From Chrysochromulina parva (lineage: Eukaryota > Haptophyta > Prymnesiales > Chrysochromulinaceae): DNA of 12,706 nucleotides. The notes under the pieces are model-generated. The model ran no database searches. It worked only from the letters and a program-made list of their open reading frames with translations, and was not told where the DNA came from. Shown here piece by piece: positions 6,851 to 12,706 of the stretch (positions are counted from its first letter, which is position 1; each line of letters begins with the position of its first letter). A program made the position numbers and the translations under genes. The stretch is taken from positions 1 to 12,706 of the forward strand of contig PJAB01001708.1 in assembly GCA_002887195.1 (NCBI GenBank), given 5' to 3'.

Positions 6851-8590
6851 ATGTCCGCCGCGGAGCTCGCGAGCGCGCTGCACGCGATGGAGTACAGGTT
6901 ATCGAAGCAGCTCCTGGAGACCAAGCACGGCCTTCATGAAGTCATCGTAGGCGGTTCGGAAAAGAGCTCGCGCGACGGCTCTGGCGGGCCGTCCATCGTC
7001 CTGCTCCCCGACGACAGCGACGCAGCCTGCGAATCGTGTGGGCGCGAATTCGAAGCGTTCCGTCTCGCCGTTCACGCGCGCGCATGCCAAAGGCTCAGCG
7101 CGCGCACACCGCCCGCGGTAGTCGCTGCGGCGCAGCGTGCCAACAGCATGCGACAGCATGCAATGGCGCTGCTCAAGCAATTGACGAGCCAGCCTGCCCG
7201 TCAGCCGCAACAGCAGCTATTCTCGCGCTCGGCGACGCCGCTCGCACCCGCGGCTGCGGACCGCGACAACCGCACGCAATCGTCGGCGCCATCGAAGCGG
7301 CCTCCCGTCGGCGGCGCGCCCGCTCACCCAGTCGCTGTGCCGCCAGCTGCGATGCGCTCAGCTCACCCAGAGAGTCGTGGCGCATCGTACCGCCACGACG
7401 AGTACGCGTACGCTCAGGAGTGCGATGACGAAGCGTACGATTGCGACGAGGCGTATGGCGATGAGCACGAGGCTCCCTACGAGGAGGAAGAGCCGCCGCC
7501 GCCGCCGAAGCAGCAGGCGAAGGCACCGCAGCGGCCTCCGCAGCAGCCTAAGAAGCCGCCACCGATGGAGTATGAGGAAGAGGAGCCACCGCCACCGCCG
7601 CAGGCGAAGGCACCGCAGCGGCCTCCGCAGCAGCCTAAGAAGCCGCCACCGATGGAGTATGAGGAAGAGGAGCCACCGCCGCAGGCGAAGGCACCGCAGC
7701 GGCCTCCGCAGAAGCAGCCTAAGAAGCCGCCACCGATGGAGTATGAGGAAGAGGAGCCACCGCCACCGCCGCAGGCGAAGGCGCCGCAGCGGCCGCCTCA
7801 GCAGCCTCGCAAGCCGTCGCCGCCGCCCAAGCAGCCTAGCCCGAGGGCAGATGAGGATGAGTTCCCTCCGCCGCCAGCTCAATACCCGACAGGCGACCTC
7901 GGAGAGGATGCCTTCGTGGACGAGGAAGAGATGCGACAGCAGCAGGCGCAGTGCGACATCTGCGGGCGCAACTTCAACGCCGACCGGCTCGAGCGCCACC
8001 GAGCCATCTGCATCAAGCAGAGCACGAAGAAGCGAAAGGTCTTCGGAGAGTCAGCCGAGCGCATGAAGCTCCAGGAGAAGCTTGCCGAGGAGCATGCCAA
8101 GGAGCTCGAGGCCAAAGCGGCCAAAAAGGCGCTCTGGAAGCAGCAGTCGGAAAAGTTCCAGAACGCGATGAAGGCCGCGCGTGCCGTCCAGAATGGCGAA
8201 GCGCCGCCTGTGCTTGAACCCGAGGAAGATTCTCGCGTCCAGTGCCCCCACTGCGGGCGCAAGTTCGAGGCCTTAGTGGCCGAGCGCCACATCCCCAAGT
8301 GCGCGCAGACCAAGGCAAAGCCGAATGCCGTGGGCACGCCGATGAAACGTCAGAGTACGAGCAAGAACCTGCCGGGCATCGGCGGTCCCGCGCCTCCGCC
8401 TCCGCCCCCGAAGAAAGAGAAGGCCGCAGAGGCGACGCCGGAGAAGGTGAAGGAGAAGGAGCCGCAGCTCAACCCTCGCCAGATCCTCGAGGCGAAAAAG
8501 GCGGCGGAGAAGGCGGCGGAGATGGCGTCACCTGCAAAGAAGACGGCCAAGAAGGCGCCGCCGCGTAAAGCCTCGCCGCTCGGCCGCTGA
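6851..8590 (+). CDS. C2HC zinc-finger protein with Pro/Glu repeats (ZC2HC1-like)
   Basis: From ATG 6851 the protein has 579 residues and no visible intron. It has three fingers of the C-x2-C-x11-H-x3-C type with a CGRxF core: C60/C63/H75/C79, C368/C371/H383/C387 and C465/C468/H480/C484. These match the zf-C2HC_2 family (ZC2HC1/FAM164-like proteins). Between fingers 1 and 2 lies a Pro/Glu/Lys tandem repeat (about 210-327). KKRKV at 393-397 is a classical monopartite nuclear signal, followed by a charged helix (about 400-450). The tail is Lys/Ala/Pro-rich with SPAKKTAKKAPPRK, like linker-histone tails, suggesting contact with nucleic acid or chromatin. An in-frame ATG at 6746 exists, but codons between 6746 and 6850 often end in A or T, unlike the rest, so I prefer 6851. 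The molecular function of the family is poorly known. Confidence 0.8.
   Translation: MSAAELASALHAMEYRLSKQLLETKHGLHEVIVGGSEKSSRDGSGGPSIVLLPDDSDAACESCGREFEAFRLAVHARACQRLSARTPPAVVAAAQRANSMRQHAMALLKQLTSQPARQPQQQLFSRSATPLAPAAADRDNRTQSSAPSKRPPVGGAPAHPVAVPPAAMRSAHPESRGASYRHDEYAYAQECDDEAYDCDEAYGDEHEAPYEEEEPPPPPKQQAKAPQRPPQQPKKPPPMEYEEEEPPPPPQAKAPQRPPQQPKKPPPMEYEEEEPPPQAKAPQRPPQKQPKKPPPMEYEEEEPPPPPQAKAPQRPPQQPRKPSPPPKQPSPRADEDEFPPPPAQYPTGDLGEDAFVDEEEMRQQQAQCDICGRNFNADRLERHRAICIKQSTKKRKVFGESAERMKLQEKLAEEHAKELEAKAAKKALWKQQSEKFQNAMKAARAVQNGEAPPVLEPEEDSRVQCPHCGRKFEALVAERHIPKCAQTKAKPNAVGTPMKRQSTSKNLPGIGGPAPPPPPPKKEKAAEATPEKVKEKEPQLNPRQILEAKKAAEKAAEMASPAKKTAKKAPPRKASPLGR
7478..7829 (+). repeat. In-frame 87-bp tandem repeat (about four copies)
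   Basis: The unit encodes MEYEEEEPPPPPQAKAPQRP followed by PQQPKKPPP, 29 residues. Copy 1 is at about 7478-7564 (variant start APYEEEE and a KQ insertion), copy 2 at 7565-7651 (87 bp), copy 3 at 7652-7735 (84 bp, loses PP and gains K), and copy 4 from 7736, degenerating into a Ser/Pro-rich tail. Copies are nearly identical in DNA, including silent sites, and all length changes are whole codons. Confidence 0.9.
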
Positions 8591-9331
8591 GGCTTTGAGC
8601 GCGATGCGATGCTGAGCCGTGAGCTCCTCGGATGTCAAATGAGCTCGAGATGTGCATGTCTTCATCATTGGAGTAGTTTTTGTGGCGGCGGCGCGCGGGT
8701 CGGCGTCGGGTTGCGCCTTCGTGCCTATGCATGCGTCCTGAAGAGGTCGGCAGTCGCCAGCTGGTCGCATGTATAGCCCTGTGTCGCGCGTGCGTGTGTT
8801 TTTTCCGCACGGCGCCCCCCGCCGGCCCCCGGCCGGCCGCGAGCGTATAGGCGCCGTAAAAGGCGTACGACGGTCCGGGGGCCCGGATTTTTTAATACGT
8901 TCAACGTTGACCGGCCCGTGTGCGCGCGCGGCGGCGACCGGCGTGGGCGCGGTGCAGCGGGGCTTGACGCGGGCGGAGGTGACAGGACACAGGTGTGCGG
9001 CCCCGGCCGGTGCGACGTGCGTGTCCAATAGGCAACGCTCACGATTCGGTAGGATGCGTCGATTGGATGCGGGGGCCGGGGGCGCCCCGCCTGACCTGTC
9101 GAGAACGTCACGCGACGTCGGACGACCAGACCGTTCATCACACACCCTCCGTTTGCCGTTGATGGCCCCGCGGGCAGTCGGCAGTGGTACACCATTGCTT
9201 CCCCCACTCTCCTATACACGACCCACGTCCGGCCAGCGCCACAAGTCCAGGTGTGTCCGCGCGTCGCGTCGGTCCCATTCCTTTCAGCGCCCATCTGGCA
9301 GTGGCAGTGCACACACACTGCTGGCCCTCAC
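8591..9331. other. Convergent intergenic region (3' ends of zinc-finger gene and DUS3)
   Basis: No gene is supported in these 741 bp. Seen: a G/C palindrome cluster (CCGGCCCCCGGCCGGCC at about 8822-8838), and TCCGG-GGGC-CCGGA (TCCGGGGG...CCCGGA at 8874-8887) followed directly by six T at 8888-8893. CG-dinucleotide-rich stretches lie at about 8920-8950. Open frames on both strands are long only because of high GC and show no family features. The two gene 3' ends must lie here, but no AATAAA is evident. Confidence 0.4.
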
Positions 9332-11616
9332 TCATCCATGCGACTGCGACTCGTCCTTCCCAGTCTCGCCCTCATAGGCATTGGACTTGTGCTTGGGTGT
9401 GAAGCTGAAGCCCTTGGGCACTGGTCCAAGGAGTAGCTCCGTAATCTTCACCCAGTCCGAGCTCTCCCGGGAAGCCATCAGAGTCTCCAAGTCATTACGC
9501 CCGCGGAAGGCCGGCGGCCGGTCTTGAATACGCGCGGGAAGGCGCTCCAAGAGCCCGACAGGCACGTACCGGTAGAGGAACGAGAGCCACTCAAGCAGGA
9601 ACTTGCGCACGTTCGCCACGCCCTTGTCGTCCGTACCCCAGTGTTCGAGGCCGTAGCGTGTGAACGTCTTCAGGATGTCGAGACGCTCAGAGGCTGAGAT
9701 GTCCCAGTGGCGTCGCTCCTTAATCTCAGTGAACAGCCATGGCTTGATCAGTGCGCCACGAGCCACCATGACCGCGGAGACCTGCCCGCCGCCATCCTGG
9801 CCCTCCCACGCCGACACCGCGTCCTCGAAGCTGAACACGTCGCCGTTGCCCGTGAACGCGAAAAAGTTAGGCGCTGCGGCCGCGCGGGCGGCCGCCTCGG
9901 CCGCGTTTGCCTCGGCATCCTCCTCGGAGGCGGCTTTGGCCGCCGCGGCCACCTCGGCAGCCGCGTCGGCCGATTGGCTGGCTGACCACTCGGTGACAGC
10001 AAGCTGCTTGCGGCAGTCGGCCGCGATATCGGCGCAGCGGCGGATGAAGCCCCAGTCCGCATTCTTCGTGTAGCGTTGCTGGCGCGTGCGCCCGTGCAAC
10101 GTCACCGCCGAGGCGCCCCATCCAGGGAGACGCGGGATCAGCTTGTGCGCGTTCGGGCAGTCGTTGTCATACCCGATTCGCATCTTGACCGTGAGAGGGC
10201 AGTTGAGAATACTCGACATGCTGCGCACCACCATCTGGACGCGCCCCGCGCGCTGCGCCAGCGACGCCCCCATCCCCTTGTTACACACGGAGTCGATCGG
10301 GCAGCCCATGTTGATGTCCACAAAGTCGAGAGTGCAATGCTCGTTGAGGAGCTGCGCCACGCGCCCCATGTGCTGCGCGTGGTTGCCCGCGATCTGCACG
10401 CCAAAGAGATCTTCGCACGGGTGTCTACGAAGGAGTGCCCATTCCGAGGGAGATCCCTGGAGAAGGCTGGTCGCGAGCGCCATCTCGCCGCAAGTGATGT
10501 CGACGCCAAAGTCCTTGCACACGCGGCGGAAGGGTAGGTTACCCACGGTCGTGAGCGGCGCCAGGTACAGCTTGCCCCCAAAGTCCAGACGCTGTGCGCG
10601 TCGAGACGGAGGCGCGTGAGGGGTGACGCGTCAGAGATGCATCGGAGATTTGTCAGAGTCACCAGTAAGCGGACAAGGGGATGCGGAGAGGGAGGCGACG
10701 GGTCGGGCGGGCGAGGATCCCATCGAGATCGAGATCGAGATCGACGTACCTTGCGCGGCCTGATCGAGACGTCATGAGCTCCATTCGCCAGTCGGTCACG
10801 ATACGCTGCCATCGCGGCGTTGGCTGCCGCGGCGCTGCTGCTGCCGCCCGGGTCCCTCTCCGTCTCCTCCACAGCCACATCCTCTGCAGCCATGTCTGCT
10901 TCCGCTGCTTCCTCCACAGCTGGCGCCGCATGCGCGGCTTTCAAGCGTGCGCACCGTTCCTCATCGTCCTGCTCGTCGGCCGCGCCCTTAGTGCCCTGCT
11001 GCAGATGCTCATTCTTGCTGTTCACGTCATCGACGATTGCCGCCGCAATTCGATCGGTGGTCGCAAAGTCGTACTTGTTCTGCCGCAACTGCTTCGTGAT
11101 CTCGAACGAGACGAAATTCATCTCCTCATATGGAGGCGTTTCGACAGGCTTGCGCAGGCTAAGACCGCTCGGGTCCTGCAGATGGGAGCGGCCGAAGCGG
11201 CAAGTGACGCCGAACCGGCAATCGCCACGGAGCGTCCAAATCGGGCACTCCTCACCGAGGTCCTCGGGCCGTTGCGCAAAGTAGGCAGCGATGTCATGGC
11301 TGTAGCGGCACGCGTTGCCGTATCCGCAAGCCGACGTTTGCACGAAGGCAGAGCACATCTTCATACCCTCTTCGGGCTGTTCGTGCTTGAAGGGCTTGCG
11401 ATGCTTGTTCATGCCACGCTGCCGTTTGTGTGGATTGCTGTCCTGAGTATCTGCATCAGCGCTCGGCCGCTCGTGTGTCGGCTTCTCGCCACTCGGGGCG
11501 GACGATTCGAGTTCGTGGGAGGTTGCACGCGGTACAAACGGCGCGGCGGCAGCTGGCGGCGGAGCCAAGTACTCGGCCTTGATGGGTGCGACGCCAGAAG
11601 CCAGTTGGCTTGTCAT
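9332..11616 (-). CDS. DUS3: tRNA-dihydrouridine(47) synthase DUS3 (two exons)
   Basis: The exons are 11616-10750 and 10591-9332, giving 708 residues. The N-terminus carries the DUS3 mark GVAPIKAEYL. Two CCCH fingers follow: C88/C97/C103/H107, and C124/C133/C139/H145, the second with the wider C-x5-H spacing usual in DUS3. After an acidic Ala/Glu-rich linker the FMN-binding TIM barrel starts at RLDFGGKLYLAPLTTVGNLP (290-309). NMGCP holds the catalytic Cys386; KMRIG (K425) and TLHGRTRQQRYTK (H455) contribute FMN and tRNA contacts, and TGNGD, VARGALIKPW and EWLSFLYRYVPVGLLERLP complete the match. The enzyme reduces uridine 47 in the tRNA variable loop with NADPH and FMN; homologues also modify some mRNAs. 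Odd: an Ala-rich insertion of about 50 residues (about 482-530) before GNGD. The ATG at 11616 is chosen because GVAPIK follows closely; an upstream in-frame GTG is unlikely. Confidence 0.96.
10592..10749 (-). other. DUS3 intron (158 bp, GTACGT donor)
   Basis: On the minus strand the exon ends CGCAAG, then GTACGTCGATC; the acceptor is GCGCACAG before CGTCTGGACTTTGG. It is phase 0 and joins SIRPRK to RLDFGGKLYLAPL, as expected for DUS3. A branch-site-like CTCTGAC lies upstream of the acceptor. The donor is followed at once by a GATCTC-type hexamer repeat (10723-10744). Confidence 0.92.
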
Positions 11617-12120
11617 TGCTCGACCTTTTTGTTCACGATGTGCCACACTACAGGTGCTCCGGCGGCGTCCACGCAGAGGGCGTCGTCGTCGCCTCTCGGG
11701 GCTTCATGGATCTCGCCAGGGCTGCAGACACGCCAACTCTTGGGTCCTCTGTACAAGTTTGGAGTACCGGTACGGGTTCGCTGGGGGCGGCCTCTTCTGA
11801 ATCGGCCGCGGGGAGCGGTCGGCTCCGGGCCTGCGGCTCTTGAGTCGGCCGCGGCTTCGGTCGTCGCGCTGACGTGCGGGGTGTGTGTTGTTGGTGGGTT
11901 TGGATCATTGGATGGTTGTGAGGTTCGTCTGTGTGGTCCGTGTGCCTTTGTGCGTCCGCGTGTCCCGTGTGTCCCGTGTGTGTCCCGGCTCCCCCCGGTG
12001 TCTTTTTACCGGTATGGGTGTTGGTCGGCCCCTTCCCGACCGAGGCTCCGACCGAGACTAAGGTCGCCCTCGCCCTAACAAGGACGCACACAAAGGGTTC
12101 AAACGCATAAACGCAAAGCC
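11617..12120 (-). other. Long 5' leader or upstream region of DUS3
   Basis: About 500 bp separate the DUS3 ATG from the shared upstream element at 12121-12161. No coding family is visible. Read on the minus strand, a CA-rich tract fills about 11880-12000 (GGGACACACACGGGACACAC-like), and approximate repeats TCGGCCGCGG lie at 11801-11810 and 11842-11851. A CCTGTAG acceptor-like site ends at 11648, and GTGCGT near 12089 resembles the donors used in the channel gene. A 5'-UTR intron between them would bring the element close to the ATG; this is inference. Confidence 0.3.
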
Positions 12121-12161
12121 AACACAACTTTACTGAGTACTCACTCGCTCGGGCTACTCAA
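12121..12161 (-). promoter_or_regulatory. Shared upstream element, copy 2 (before DUS3)
   Basis: Read on the minus strand, this is TTGAGTAGCCCGAGCGAG, then TGAGTACTCAGTA, then AAGTTGTGTT. It matches 52-90 on the plus strand with one substitution in the first 31 nt and a small indel after it. It includes a perfect 10-bp palindrome TGAGTACTCA. Flanks show only weak similarity beyond the core. It is about 500 bp upstream of the DUS3 ATG in the same gene-relative orientation as copy 1. Confidence 0.45.
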
Positions 12162-12706
12162 ATTCACAACGAGCGACCTTTCCCACTCAGCCCCGACCGA
12201 CCGACCGACTCGGTAGGGATTTTCACCCGCGGCAAACTTGGGTCGGCGGGTGACAGGCAGCGACACAAAAGATAAAAGCAATTTGGAGAAAAGTTGGCTG
12301 CAGCGCGGCCAGGACGAAGGCCAGGAGCTTCTAGGAGCCGCGTGCCACCGTGCCATAACGCGCAAATCCAATTCACATTATATTAGTGAACGTAAGCCGC
12401 TTCATCGCTTGAGCCCTGGCCTCGACAACTCGACAGGAAACTCGACAGGAACTCGACAGGCTACTCGACAGAATAGCTCTTGATAGCTCGACAGCTACTT
12501 GACAGACCTCGACAGACCTCGACAGAAACCCCCCTGACTACATGTGCCGGCGGCGTCAAGTGTCAAGCTCGACAGCTCGACAGCTTGACAGACATCGACA
12601 GACCTCGACAGGCCTTGACACGAGGTCTGAGACTGGGTAAAGCCGGGTTACAAGAGCCCCACTCTTTCAAGGTGAAGGTTGATGGACCCACTCGTGGTCA
12701 ACTACA
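12162..12706. other. Gene-free end of the window
   Basis: No supported gene. Seen: a GACC run at about 12195-12208, plain sequence to about 12415, the CTCGACAG array (12421-12620), and about 85 nt of ordinary sequence to the edge. The last bases could be the start of a coding exon reading FKVKVDGPTRGQL, but this is too short to support a call. Confidence 0.35.
12421..12620. repeat. Degenerate CTCGACAG short tandem array
   Basis: Units of the type (A)CTCGACAG or CTTGACAG recur every 8 to 12 bases, for example ACTCGACAGGA, CTCGACAGGCTA and three successive ACCTCGACAG-like units. The array is interrupted near 12530-12560 by CTGACTACATGTGCCGGCGG and by two GTCAAG copies in opposite sense. The spacing is irregular, so this is a decayed or compound simple repeat rather than a CRISPR array. 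Confidence 0.75.

Noticed and set aside
7358..7999. Arg/Leu repeat frame on the minus strand
   Set aside because: It is the mirror of the Pro/Glu tandem repeat in the zinc-finger gene; the repeat alone produces it.
8769..9377. 202-codon plus-strand frame in the convergent spacer
   Set aside because: It overlaps other equally long frames on the opposite strand, shows no motif, and runs into the DUS3 3' end.
10321..10350. Apparent loss of the catalytic Cys in DUS3 (GMGASL where some Dus proteins have GACL)
   Set aside because: The catalytic Cys of the family is in the NxGCP motif, which is intact here (Cys386).
10681..12078. 465-codon open frame on the plus strand
   Set aside because: It is antisense to DUS3 exon 1 and its upstream region. 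The composition is Arg/Ser/Leu-rich with no recognisable domain.
11648..12127. 159-codon minus-strand frame upstream of DUS3 (THTGHTGHADAQRHTDH)
   Set aside because: It lacks an ATG at the start, is low complexity from the CA-rich tract, and has no family match; it is better explained as leader or intron sequence.
12421..12620. Possible CRISPR array
   Set aside because: Units are 8 to 12 bases with irregular spacing and no unique spacers of constant length, and the genome is eukaryotic.

Overview
The window reads as nuclear DNA of a unicellular eukaryote, most likely a GC-rich marine microalga. I favour a haptophyte or a similar chromist alga, but cannot prove this from sequence alone. The reasons are genes broken by short spliceosomal introns (84 to 230 bp, GT-AG), no operon-like spacing or ribosome binding sites, and typically eukaryotic families: a NAP-type histone chaperone, the CCCH-finger tRNA enzyme DUS3, and a six-helix channel of the CNG/KCNH superfamily. 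A long-form TspO protein of the kind seen in cyanobacteria and algae carries an N-terminal signal-like peptide. Two of five introns use a GTGCGC donor instead of GTAAG-like.

Layout, left to right. (1) A NAP-family histone chaperone on + (190-1239), with a short upstream ORF and an unusual arginine-rich N-terminal extension. (2) A convergent TspO/MBR membrane protein on - (2629-1736, two exons). (3) A divergent intergenic region (2630-3216) with a GTCAA pentamer array that forms an inverted repeat. (4) A four-exon gene on + (3217-6353) for an 888-residue protein joining a C2 domain to a voltage-gated-type channel with a cyclic-nucleotide-binding-like domain. (5) A zinc-finger protein on + (6851-8590) with three C2HC fingers, a tandem Pro/Glu repeat and a KKRKV nuclear signal. 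(6) A 741-bp convergent intergenic region. (7) tRNA-dihydrouridine synthase DUS3 on - (11616-9332, two exons). (8) About 1.1 kb with a long DUS3 leader, a CA/GT-rich tract and a degenerate CTCGACAG array, running to the window edge.

The genes do not form an obvious pathway. Three have roles in the nucleus or in RNA (NAP chaperone, zinc-finger protein, DUS3) and two are membrane proteins. The most notable items are the C2-channel fusion with a non-canonical pore (TSTIPFD where K+ channels have TTVGYGD) and a degenerate ligand pocket, and a ~40-nt element found upstream of both the NAP gene and DUS3 in the same orientation relative to each gene, which places the copies as an inverted pair near the two ends of the window. 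Most other open frames are antisense or out-of-frame shadows caused by high GC.
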